Source: Brachybacterium sillae (GTDB taxonomy: Bacteria; Actinomycetota; Actinomycetes; Actinomycetales; Dermabacteraceae). Taken from it: DNA of 64,000 nucleotides. The stretch is taken from the NCBI RefSeq assembly GCF_025028335.1, contig NZ_JAFEUW010000001.1, positions 1,984,001 through 2,048,000 of the forward strand, given 5' to 3'. A model generated the notes under the pieces. The model saw nothing but the letters and a program-made list of their open reading frames with translations. It did not search any database and had not been told where the DNA came from. Shown in pieces: positions 42,049-50,287 of the stretch. The stretch's first letter is position 1, and each line of letters starts with the position of its first letter. The translations under genes were made by a program, and so were the position numbers.

Positions 42049-43961
42049 ACCCCCGCGCGACGACGCCCCCGCCCGCAGAGGTGAGCACCGTGGAGGCCGC
42101 CGTGCCCTCCCGCCCCCTGCGCCAGCGGGTCATCGCCCTGTGTCTCGGACTGGTGCTGGCCGCTCTCGTGGCGGTCGGGGCGGCGGCGCTCGCCGAGGCG
42201 GGCAACCCCGTCCTGATCGCGGCCGACACCCTCACCCGTCGCGGTGGCGCCCCCGTCGCGGTGGTGGCCGACATCGCCGGATCCCTGTGCCTGGGGGCGG
42301 CACTGCTGGCCGGGTGGGTGCTGCGAGAGGACCACGACCGGGCCCGGGCCCTCATGATCGCGGCGATCACCGCGGGGGTGTGGACCCTCGCGCAGCTGCT
42401 CGGCCTGCTCCTCGGGTACTCGCTCGCCACCGGGCAGGCGCTGACCGATCCGGCCTTCGGCTCCGACCTCGGCGTCTACCTCGGCACCGACCTCGGGCTG
42501 TGGCAGCTCATCGCGCTGATCACCGCCGCCGCCAGCACCGCGGTGGCGATCCTCGGAACCTCCGGGCATCTCGCGCGCGCGGTCACCGGGATGGCGGTGC
42601 TGGCGCTGGCGGCGAAGGGCATGACCGGCCATGCTGCGGGGAACACCGCCCATGAGGTCGCGACCTCCACCATGGCCCTGCACCTGGTGGCCGTCGGCGT
42701 GTGGGTGGGAGGCCTCATCGTGCTGCAGCTGCTGCCGGCCCGCTCCCGGGATGACGCCGCCGTGCTGCACCGCTTCTCCGCTCTCGCCCTGGCCTGCTGG
42801 GTCACCGTCGGCGCCAGCGGGCTGTGGGCCCTCGCGGTGCGGATGACCGGGCCGTCCGACGTGCTGACGAGCGTGTACGTGCAGCTGGCTCTCGCGAAGG
42901 CCGTGCTGCTGCTGGCCCTGGGAGGTCTCGGCCACCTTCAGCGCCGGGAACTCGCCCGCCGGGTGGAGGACGGCGAGGTGCAGGCAGTGGCCGCGTACCG
43001 GCACCTGGCCGCCCTGGAGATCGCCCTGATGCTGGGGGCGATCGCCCTGGCCGCCGCGCTGTCGAGTTCCCCGCCGCCCGCCGACGACGAGGTGCCGCCG
43101 CTGGGCCCCGCCGCCATCCTCACCGGGTACCCCCTGCCCCCGGAACCCACGCTCACCACCGCGCTCACCGCCTGGCGCCCGGAGCCGCTGTCGATCGCGG
43201 CGACGGCTTTCGCCGTGCTGGTGGCGGTGCGGGCACGGGGCACGGCGACGAGGCGGAGGGTTCGCGCGGTGGCTCTGGCGCTGATCTCGGTGGTGCTGCT
43301 GCTCGTGCTGTCGGGGCCGCTCGCGGTGTACGCGAAGGTGCTCGCCAGCGCCTACCTGGTGTCGCAGGCACTGCTGCTGGCGGTGGCCGGTCCGCTCATC
43401 GGGCTGCTGCTGCCGGTGCCGCGGCCGCTGCGCCGGCTGGTCGCCGGCCGCCCTGTCCCCGCGATCGTGGTGACCTGCGCGCTGGCGGCGGTGGAGGTGG
43501 CCGCGCTGCTGTCCCCGCTGCTGCGCGCCGCCGCCGGATCCCATGTGGCGCATCTGGCCCTGGTGGTGCTGCCGCTGCTGGCGGGGGCGGGCATCGCCCT
43601 CACGGCGCGTGCGTACGCTTCAGGCCCGGGGCGCCCCGAAGCGGTGCGTCTGGCGGTGGCCGCCCCGGCCGTCCTGCTGGGCGCCGCCCTGCTGGTGGCC
43701 CTGATCGGGGACGCCGTGCTCGCCCCCTCCTGGTTCGGTGCGACGGGCCGGGCCTGGTGGGCCGATGCCCTCGTCGATCAGCGGCGCGGCGCGGCGATCG
43801 CCCTCACCGTGGTGGCGCTGGCTCAGATCGTCGCGCAGGTGGGCATCCGGCGGGCGCACGCCGACCAGGCGTTGTCCCCGGGGACGACGGGTCAGTCGAA
43901 GATCTCGCGCACCCCGCGCAGCCGTTCCAGCAGCTCGGCCCGGTCCGACAGCGGCAGCTGA
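42045..43961 (+). CDS. CopD-CtaG fusion membrane protein
   Basis: 638 residues with about 16 membrane helices. The N-terminal half has a CopD/YcnJ-type copper resistance domain (TSTMALHLVAVGVWVGGLIV, conserved His in the membrane). The C-terminal half is a CtaG (caa3 oxidase assembly) domain with GPLAVYAKVLASAYLVSQ and HVAHLALVVLPLL. Such fusions supply or handle copper for cytochrome oxidase in actinobacteria. The last 25 residues are Ser/Arg-rich and overlap the 3' end of the convergent monooxygenase gene by 70 bp, so the natural end may have been extended by loss of an earlier stop. Confidence 0.88.
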   Translation: MNPRATTPPPAEVSTVEAAVPSRPLRQRVIALCLGLVLAALVAVGAAALAEAGNPVLIAADTLTRRGGAPVAVVADIAGSLCLGAALLAGWVLREDHDRARALMIAAITAGVWTLAQLLGLLLGYSLATGQALTDPAFGSDLGVYLGTDLGLWQLIALITAAASTAVAILGTSGHLARAVTGMAVLALAAKGMTGHAAGNTAHEVATSTMALHLVAVGVWVGGLIVLQLLPARSRDDAAVLHRFSALALACWVTVGASGLWALAVRMTGPSDVLTSVYVQLALAKAVLLLALGGLGHLQRRELARRVEDGEVQAVAAYRHLAALEIALMLGAIALAAALSSSPPPADDEVPPLGPAAILTGYPLPPEPTLTTALTAWRPEPLSIAATAFAVLVAVRARGTATRRRVRAVALALISVVLLLVLSGPLAVYAKVLASAYLVSQALLLAVAGPLIGLLLPVPRPLRRLVAGRPVPAIVVTCALAAVEVAALLSPLLRAAAGSHVAHLALVVLPLLAGAGIALTARAYASGPGRPEAVRLAVAAPAVLLGAALLVALIGDAVLAPSWFGATGRAWWADALVDQRRGAAIALTVVALAQIVAQVGIRRAHADQALSPGTTGQSKISRTPRSRSSSSARSDSGS

Positions 43962-45304
43962 CCGCGCTCGGTGACCGCCTGCGGGGCGGGCGTGCGACGG
44001 GCCTGACGGCGCGCCGACTCCAGCCCCCGGCGCACACGGCCCCGCAGCCCCGTCGGAGCCTGTCGGCGATGCGCCACCGCGAGTGCCCCGGCGTCGCCGC
44101 CGGAGCGGACGCGGCGGAAATCCTCGGCGCGCGGGTCACCGGTGGCGACGGCGTGGAGGAAGTACGCGGCGATGTCGGCCTGCTCCACGAGCACCGGCAG
44201 CACCCCGCCGTTGACCCGCACCTGCCCCAGCACCACGAGGTCGTCGCGGTGGCGGGGGAAGGCGCCGAGGAACAGGTCGGGGGCGCCGTCGGCGGTGGTC
44301 GGCAGCACGTCCTCATCGAGGTAGTCGGCCCCGGATTCGTACCCGGTGGCCAGCACGATCAGGTCGGGCGTCCAGGTGGCACCGTCGGTGAGGGTGACGG
44401 TGCCGTCCGCGGCGAGGTCCCGCACATCGGCGACGGGGGTGATGCGGCCCTCGCGCACCCGGTCCAGCACGTCGTCGGAGACGATGACCCGGTCCTCCAG
44501 CACGGAGGCGCGGGGGGCCGGCAGGCCCACCGATGCCGGGTTCCCGGCGAGACGCCCGATGGCGGCATCGGCGATGGTCGTGTTGAGTCGGCCCAGCAGG
44601 GCGGGCTCCCGGGAGGCGACGACGTCCCCCGGGAGGGGGCCGACGGTGCGGGGCACCACCCAGTGGCCACTGCGGGCCGACCAGCGGACCTCCTGAGCCC
44701 GACGGGCGGCGTCGACGGCGATGTCAGCGGCGGACTGACCGGACCCGACGACCAGCACGCGGCGGCCCTCCAGGCCGGCGCTGCCGGTCCACTGCCAGGC
44801 GTGGATCACCCGCTCCGGGTCAGCCCCCTGGGCCCACTCGGGCACATGCGGGCGGGAGGCGATGCCGTGTGCCGCGACGATCGCGCGGTAGACGTCGATG
44901 CGCCCGTTGGACAGCGTCACCTGCCAGCGGCCCTCCTCGAAGGGGCGGGCGTGCTCCACCTCGGTGCGCGGCTGGAAATGGTCGGTGAGGTTGTACCGGG
45001 CCGCGTAGGCGCGCAGGTACTTCGCCATCTGGGCGGGGTTGAGGAACGCGGGGTAGGAGGCCGGCTGCAGCAGGTCCTCGTACTGCGTGAACGCGGTGGA
45101 GGAGATCATCTCCATCGCGGACCACACCGGGGTGTCAACCCGGTCGTCATGCCAGATGCCGCCGACGTCGGGGGAGCGGTCGACGAGGTCGAAGGGGACC
45201 CCGAGGGCCTTCAGCGCCGCCGCAGCGGCGAGTCCGGCGGGGCCGGCACCCACGACGAGGACCTTCTCGCGCGTGGGGACCGTGTCGTCGAGCAGCTCGG
45301 ACAT
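43892..45304 (-). CDS. Flavin-containing monooxygenase (FMO-like)
   Basis: 470 residues. The FAD loop is VVGAGPAGLAAAAAL near the N-terminus. A second, NADPH-binding loop VVGSGQSAADIAVDAA follows, and VLATGYESG marks the C-terminal FAD contact. The FMO fingerprint around residues 155-165 (ASRPHVPEWAQG) is degenerate. Substrate unknown; actinobacterial members oxygenate amines, sulfides or ketones. The ATG at 45304 was chosen as the family start; a leader of about 35 nt with GGAAGG separates it from TAGGAT, so this gene has a normal leader. Confidence 0.88.
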   Translation of the reverse strand: MSELLDDTVPTREKVLVVGAGPAGLAAAAALKALGVPFDLVDRSPDVGGIWHDDRVDTPVWSAMEMISSTAFTQYEDLLQPASYPAFLNPAQMAKYLRAYAARYNLTDHFQPRTEVEHARPFEEGRWQVTLSNGRIDVYRAIVAAHGIASRPHVPEWAQGADPERVIHAWQWTGSAGLEGRRVLVVGSGQSAADIAVDAARRAQEVRWSARSGHWVVPRTVGPLPGDVVASREPALLGRLNTTIADAAIGRLAGNPASVGLPAPRASVLEDRVIVSDDVLDRVREGRITPVADVRDLAADGTVTLTDGATWTPDLIVLATGYESGADYLDEDVLPTTADGAPDLFLGAFPRHRDDLVVLGQVRVNGGVLPVLVEQADIAAYFLHAVATGDPRAEDFRRVRSGGDAGALAVAHRRQAPTGLRGRVRRGLESARRQARRTPAPQAVTERGQLPLSDRAELLERLRGVREIFD

Positions 45305-45398
45305 GGGGAGCCTTCCGGGGACGGGGCCAGATCGCCCACATCCTAGTGGCCGCGCCTGCTGGGGCTCTGGGCTGGCGGGGGCGCTCACCCGTCCGGCA

Positions 45399-46157
45399 TC
45401 ACAGCGCGGTCAGCAGAACGGAGGCGCCCATGGCGATGAGCACGGTTGTGGTGATGTACGCGAGGATCGACTGCGTGCGCACAGCGTGCCGCGCCGCGCG
45501 CGTGCGGGGCAGGACGTCGGCGGGGCCGTTCGTGGTCTGCACGATGATCGCGAGGTGGAGGTATTCCTCGAACGCCCGGTCCGGTGGGGCTGCCCCGGGG
45601 ACCTCCAGGGCGTCCCCGTGGGCATCGAGGGCCGCGTACTCGATCGCGTAGGCGCTCGCGCAACTGATCCACGCCATGATCACCGACCCGATGGCGATCG
45701 CCATCAGCAGGCCGGTGGGCAGACCGTCCGGCCGGGTCAGCAACAGTCCGATGCCGATGGCCGCCACCCCGGCGAGCTGTGCGGCCTCGGACTGGGGACT
45801 CCCGGTGTCGGTCCAGCGGTACAGGGGGATCGCCCGGCGGGCGCGTCGGCGGCGCGCCAGGATGATCAGCTCGCGCCGCGACAGCCGGCGGTAGACGGCG
45901 ATCATCAGCGTCGCCTCGATGAATCCGTACAGGGTGACGATGAGAGCGCTCAGTGCCAGCGCCGCCGAGACGCGGGCTTCCCACAAGGCGCTCCGGAACT
46001 CCGGCACCGACTCGGCCACGATCACGCTGAGGACGACAGCGACCGCTATGCCGATCGACAACCGTCCGGACTCCGTCCGCAGCGCCAGAGTCTGGGCCCG
46101 GGAGCGTGCTGAGCGTGGGTGCGGTGCGCGGGGCGCGCGACGGGGGCGAGCACTCAT
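45399..46157 (-). CDS. DUF1345 membrane protein
   Basis: 252 residues with five membrane segments. It contains TLYGFIEATLMIAVYRRLS and a second conserved stretch YAIEYAALDAHGDALEVPG. The DUF1345 family is of unknown function. The ATG overlaps the stop of the sugar kinase gene upstream (ATGA), so it is co-translated with the kinase. Whether it takes part in sugar salvage or is a passenger is unclear. Confidence 0.78.
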   Translation of the reverse strand: MSARPRRAPRAPHPRSARSRAQTLALRTESGRLSIGIAVAVVLSVIVAESVPEFRSALWEARVSAALALSALIVTLYGFIEATLMIAVYRRLSRRELIILARRRRARRAIPLYRWTDTGSPQSEAAQLAGVAAIGIGLLLTRPDGLPTGLLMAIAIGSVIMAWISCASAYAIEYAALDAHGDALEVPGAAPPDRAFEEYLHLAIIVQTTNGPADVLPRTRAARHAVRTQSILAYITTTVLIAMGASVLLTAL

Positions 46158-47140
46158 GGGTGGCGGGGCTCCTGCAGCAGTCGGTGTGCGAGGGTCAACG
46201 CCCCGAGTAGACCGTCGCGGGCGGTGACCACACGCCGACCGGAGGCTTCGAGCCGTCGATGCACAGTCTCCCGAACCGGACCGTCGGTGGCCACCACGGA
46301 TCCCGCGAGGACCACAGGCAGGGTGCCGGAGCCGTCGAGGGCCTCCACATGCGCGAGCAGGTGCGCGGCGGCGTCGTGGAGGATCCCCTGCGCCACCGGA
46401 TCGGAGGATGCGCGGGCTGCGAGGGGCGCGAAGCGTCCGAGCTCCGAGGGCCGCAGGGGGTCGAGCGCCCTGATGAGGTCCTGGCGCGGGTCGCCGGTGG
46501 TCGCGGACCCGGCCCGTGGGAGGCCCAGGTCAGCCTGCAGCAGGGAGGTGAGCTCGGTCGGGTGCCCGCGGTGGTCGAGGTCGGCGGCGACCCCTTCGAC
46601 GATCCGGCGGCCGATCCACACCGCGGAGCCGACGTCGCCCAGCAGCCACCCCATGCCGTCCCGGCGCGCGACCGCGACCCCGTGGTCCACCCGCACGGCG
46701 GCGGCACCCGTGCCGGCCAGCAGCAGGACGCCGGTCAGGCTGACACCACCGGAGAGGAAGGCGGTGATCAGGTCGTCGCGCACCTCGACGACCTCGGGGG
46801 AGATGCCGAGCTCGGCGAGGTCGGACCGCACCCGCTGGGTGATCTCCCGGCGCCGGGCGGGACCGGCGCCGGACATCCCCAACACCGCCGCCCGGACCTG
46901 CTCACCGTGGGCTCCGAGGGCCTGGAGGGCGCGGGCGGTGGTGGCGCGCACGGCGCCGAGGGCGCCCAGGCCCCCGGACCGGATGTTCGCGCCGCTGCCC
47001 CTCGCGGTGGGTGCCGGGGCGCCGTCCGCGGTGAGGGGGAGGGCGGCGGGATCGGCGTCGGCGGGAGCGATCAGCACACGCGTGGAGGTGCCGCCGACAT
47101 CCGCGGCGAGCACGAGAGGCTCCGATGTGACGCGATTCAT
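46154..47140 (-). CDS. BadF/BadG-type N-acetylglucosamine / N-acetylmuramic acid kinase
   Basis: 328 residues. It is an actin-like ATPase-fold sugar kinase: LAADVGGTSTRVLIA (phosphate 1), AAVLGMSGAGP, VVEVRDDLITAFLSG (catalytic Asp region), LLLAGTGAAAVR (phosphate 2) and VVLAGSVVATDGPV. The same family holds Clostridium MurK, which phosphorylates both MurNAc and GlcNAc at C6. Since MurQ in the facing operon needs MurNAc-6-phosphate, this kinase is the likely supplier. It is divergent from the ABC transporter genes across a 77-bp gap carrying a candidate operator. Confidence 0.85.
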   Translation of the reverse strand: MNRVTSEPLVLAADVGGTSTRVLIAPADADPAALPLTADGAPAPTARGSGANIRSGGLGALGAVRATTARALQALGAHGEQVRAAVLGMSGAGPARRREITQRVRSDLAELGISPEVVEVRDDLITAFLSGGVSLTGVLLLAGTGAAAVRVDHGVAVARRDGMGWLLGDVGSAVWIGRRIVEGVAADLDHRGHPTELTSLLQADLGLPRAGSATTGDPRQDLIRALDPLRPSELGRFAPLAARASSDPVAQGILHDAAAHLLAHVEALDGSGTLPVVLAGSVVATDGPVRETVHRRLEASGRRVVTARDGLLGALTLAHRLLQEPRHP

Positions 47141-47162
47141 GGTAACTTCGACCCTAGCAGCC

Positions 47163-47182
47163 CGGAAGGGAACTTTCTTCCG
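47163..47182. promoter_or_regulatory. Candidate operator between the kinase and transporter genes
   Basis: Inverted repeat CGGAAG-N8-CTTCCG in the 77-bp divergent promoter region. It could bind the MurR/RpiR regulator encoded at the end of the operon; this assignment is inference. Confidence 0.45.
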
Positions 47183-47217
47183 CAACGGTTGCCCCGAAAC
47201 TCTTCCAAGGAGTGCTC

Positions 47218-48528
47218 ATGATCGCACGACGACGTGTTCTCGCCTCCGGTGCCGTCGGCACCGCCGCCCTCACCCTCGCCGCCTGCGGCGGGAGCGGCGG
47301 TTCGGCCGGTTCCGGTGCCGACCCCACCGACACCGAGGCCAACAAGGGCAAGACCCTCACCCTCTGGATCATGGAGGGGACCAACGCCAAGACCGACGAG
47401 TACGTGGAGGCACTGAAGCAGGCCTTCACCGAGCGCACCGGTGCGACGCTGGATGTGCAGGTGCAGCCGTGGGACGGCGCGCACGACAAGTTCGTGACCG
47501 CCATGTCCGGCGGCACCGGCCCGGATGTCGCCGAGGTCGGAACGACCTGGACTCCCGAGTTCGCCGACGCCGGCGGTCTGGACGACCTCACCGACGACAT
47601 CAAGGCGGCCGGACTCGATGCCGATCTGGTCCCTGGTCTGGTGGAGGCCGGCACCCTGGACGGGCGTCTCTACGGTATGCCGTGGTACGCCGGCGTGCGC
47701 TCGATCCTGGCGAACAAGGAGATCCTCGACGCGGCCGGGGTGAACCAGCAGCCGGCCTCGTGGGACGACCTGCTCAACATGATCACCACGCTCAAGCAGA
47801 AGAACCCCGATCTCATCCCCTTCCCGGTCCCAGGTGCGAGCCTGTTCGCCATGATGCCCTTCGTCTGGGGTGCCGGCGGAGAGATCGCCACCCAGGACGG
47901 GGACGCCTGGAAGGCCGCGATCAACCAGCCTCCTGCCGTCGAGGGTCTGCAGTTCTACGCCGATCTCGCGCTGAAGCACAACTCCTCCACCCCCGCGGCG
48001 TCGACCTGGAAGGAGACCGATTCCCTGGCCGCCTTCACGCAGGGCGATGTCGCGATGTTCGTGACGGGGTCGTGGGTCCCGGCGACCGTGAAGCAGGACA
48101 ATCCGGAGTTGGCGGAGAAGCTCGTCGCCTTCACCATCCCCGCGAAGGATTCGGCTGTGGCGGGGTCCTTCCTCGGTGGGTCTCACCTCTGTCGGTTCAC
48201 TGAGACCAAAGAGCCGGAGCTCGCCTTCGAGCTGATCAAGCTCATGGCGACCGGCGACTTCGCCACCCGTTGGGCCACGGAGACGAACTTCTTCCCGGGG
48301 TCGCAGGAGGCTCTGGACCAGGTGGTCTCGGAGGGCGATGAGATCACCAAGGTCTTCGCGCAACAGATGAGCGAGGGCGGCACCTCCGTCCCGGTCACCC
48401 CGGCCTGGGGCCAGATCGAGGGCAAGAAGACCCTTCCGACGCTGCTGACGAAGATCCTCGGCGGCACCCCGGTGCAGCAGGCCGCCGATGAGGCGGCCCA
48501 GGAGATGGACCAGATCTTCCAAGCATGA
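47218..48528 (+). CDS. Sugar ABC transporter substrate-binding lipoprotein
   Basis: 436 residues. Signal peptide ARRRVLASGAVGTAALTL, lipobox LAACGG. The mature protein is a family 1 (maltose-type) solute-binding fold: TLTLWIMEGTN, GTGPDVAEVGTTWTPEFA, GMPWYAGVRSILANKEIL, DVAMFVTGSW. It starts the operon binding protein-permease-permease-nagZ-murQ-murR. From this context it probably captures a GlcNAc-MurNAc disaccharide or a related peptidoglycan sugar. The ATG at 47218 lies 7 nt after AAGGAG; the in-frame GTG at 47212 is too close to it. Confidence 0.92.
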   Translation: MIARRRVLASGAVGTAALTLAACGGSGGSAGSGADPTDTEANKGKTLTLWIMEGTNAKTDEYVEALKQAFTERTGATLDVQVQPWDGAHDKFVTAMSGGTGPDVAEVGTTWTPEFADAGGLDDLTDDIKAAGLDADLVPGLVEAGTLDGRLYGMPWYAGVRSILANKEILDAAGVNQQPASWDDLLNMITTLKQKNPDLIPFPVPGASLFAMMPFVWGAGGEIATQDGDAWKAAINQPPAVEGLQFYADLALKHNSSTPAASTWKETDSLAAFTQGDVAMFVTGSWVPATVKQDNPELAEKLVAFTIPAKDSAVAGSFLGGSHLCRFTETKEPELAFELIKLMATGDFATRWATETNFFPGSQEALDQVVSEGDEITKVFAQQMSEGGTSVPVTPAWGQIEGKKTLPTLLTKILGGTPVQQAADEAAQEMDQIFQA

Positions 48529-49457
48529 CCTCCACCGCCCAGCGCACCCTCCCGGTGCGGCGCCGCCTCGAGCGCGGCGCCGCACCGTGGCTGCTCCTCG
48601 CCCCCGCCCTGATCGTGCTCGGCGTGCTGCTGCTGTGGCCGCTCGCGCGCGTGGTCAACCTGTCCTTCCAGGACTACCGCCTGCGGAACCTGCTGCGCGG
48701 TGACTCGAACTACATCGGCCTGCGGAACTACACCGACATCCTCGGCGATCGGTTCCTGTGGACCACGGTCATGCCCAACACCGTCGGGTTCGCCGTGCTC
48801 TGCGTGGTGGTCACGATGGTGGTGGGCGTGGCGATCGCGGTGTTCCTGGAGCGCCTCAGCCCTCTGTGGCGCTCCGTGTGCACCACCGCGATCATGGTCG
48901 CCTGGGCGGTGCCGGCCCTCACCGGCACCTACGTGTTCGTGTGGTTGTTCGACCCGCGTTCCGGCTTCGTGGCGGAGGGCCTCGGCATGCTCGGCCTGTT
49001 CGAACCGGGCAGCTACAACTGGTTCACCAACCGCTGGCTGTTCTACCTCATCGCCCTGCTGAACGTGGTGCAGCACGGGTTCCCCTTCATCGCCGTCACC
49101 GTGCTGGCGGGGCTGCTCACCGTGCCGCGGGAGCTGTACGAGGCCGCCACCATGGACGGCGCCGGTGGGTGGCAGCAGTTCACCCGCATCACTCTGCCCG
49201 CGATCCGGCCGATCCTCGCGGTGTGCATCATCCTGTCGACCATCTGGGACATGAAGCTGTTCGCCCAGATCTACCTGATGCCCGGCGGTGACGGCGCCAA
49301 CCGTGACGTCATGAACCTCGGGGTGTGGTCGTACACCGAATCCTTCGGGCAGGGCCTGTACGGCCGTGGCTCCACCATCGCCGTGTTGCTGACGGTGCTG
49401 CTGCTGATCATCTCCGCCATCTACATGCGGGTGCTGATGAAGGAGGAGGAACTGTGA
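48525..49457 (+). CDS. Sugar ABC transporter permease (MalF type)
   Basis: 310 residues, six membrane helices. The cytoplasmic loop ELYEAATMDGAGGWQQF then RITLPAIRP is the EAA motif of carbohydrate permeases. The start overlaps the binding-protein stop by 4 nt (ATGA). It forms the channel with the next permease. No ATP-binding gene is present in the operon, so a shared MsiK/UgpC-type ATPase encoded elsewhere must energise it, as is usual in actinobacteria. Confidence 0.93.
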   Translation: MTSTAQRTLPVRRRLERGAAPWLLLAPALIVLGVLLLWPLARVVNLSFQDYRLRNLLRGDSNYIGLRNYTDILGDRFLWTTVMPNTVGFAVLCVVVTMVVGVAIAVFLERLSPLWRSVCTTAIMVAWAVPALTGTYVFVWLFDPRSGFVAEGLGMLGLFEPGSYNWFTNRWLFYLIALLNVVQHGFPFIAVTVLAGLLTVPRELYEAATMDGAGGWQQFTRITLPAIRPILAVCIILSTIWDMKLFAQIYLMPGGDGANRDVMNLGVWSYTESFGQGLYGRGSTIAVLLTVLLLIISAIYMRVLMKEEEL

Positions 49458-50287
49458 TCGGCCGACGCCCCACCGCCCTCGGGCGCCTGCTGCGCGCGCT
49501 CGGCGTCATCGCGCTGCTGACGGTGAGCCTGTTCCCCTTCTACTGGATGGCCTCCACCGCCGTGGATCCCTCTCCGCTCACCCGCGGCGCGAGCCTGCTC
49601 CCGTCGGGTCTGACGCTCGAGCACTTCCACACCGTGTTCGTGCGCGGCGACTTCCTGCGCTACCTCCAGGTCTCCCTGATCGTGGCCCTCGGCACCGTGC
49701 TGCTCAGCGGCCTGGTGGCGCTGTTCGCGGCCGTCGCCGTGGCCCGCTTCCGGTTCCGTCTGCGTACCCAGGTGCTGATCATGATCCTGATGATCCAGAT
49801 GGTGCCGCTCGAGGCGCTGGTCATCCCGTTGTTCCTGCAGGCCCGCTCGCTGCAGATGCTCAACTCCCTGCTGGGTCTGACCATCGTGTACGTGGCGTTC
49901 TCCCTGCCCTTCGCGATCTGGAACCTGCGCGGGTTCGTCGCCGCCGTGCCGCAGGAACTGGAGGAGGCCGCCTACGTGGACGGCGCCGGATGGTGGCGCA
50001 TGTTCCGCTCCGTGCTGCTGCCGCTGGTCGCCCCCGGCCTCGTCGCCACCAGCGTGTTCAGCTTCATCACGGCATGGAACGAGTTCATCGTGGCGCTGAC
50101 CTTCATGCAGGACAGCGACAAGTACACCGCCGGTGTCGGACTGCGCACCTTCTTCACCCAGAACACCGCCGACTGGGGTGCGGTGATGGCCGCCTCCACC
50201 GTCATCACGCTGCCGGTGGTGATCTTCTTCGTGCTGGTGCAGCGCAACCTCGCCTCCGGTCTCACGCAGGGAGCGGTGAAGGGATGA
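49454..50287 (+). CDS. Sugar ABC transporter permease (MalG type)
   Basis: 277 residues, six membrane helices. The EAA loop is ELEEAAYVDGAGWWRMF and is followed by VFSFITAWNEFIVALTFM, standard for MalG-like permeases. The GTG start overlaps the stop of the upstream permease (GTGA), and its own stop overlaps the nagZ ATG. Confidence 0.94.
   Translation: MIGRRPTALGRLLRALGVIALLTVSLFPFYWMASTAVDPSPLTRGASLLPSGLTLEHFHTVFVRGDFLRYLQVSLIVALGTVLLSGLVALFAAVAVARFRFRLRTQVLIMILMIQMVPLEALVIPLFLQARSLQMLNSLLGLTIVYVAFSLPFAIWNLRGFVAAVPQELEEAAYVDGAGWWRMFRSVLLPLVAPGLVATSVFSFITAWNEFIVALTFMQDSDKYTAGVGLRTFFTQNTADWGAVMAASTVITLPVVIFFVLVQRNLASGLTQGAVKG

Noticed and set aside
41406-43553. A 715-codon open frame on the minus strand rich in Gln/His/Arg/Gly
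   Set aside because: Antisense to crcB and CopD-CtaG; low-complexity composition caused by codon bias.
42824-45346. An 840-codon open frame on the plus strand
   Set aside because: Overlaps the CopD-CtaG gene in another frame and is antisense to the monooxygenase; no recognisable domain.
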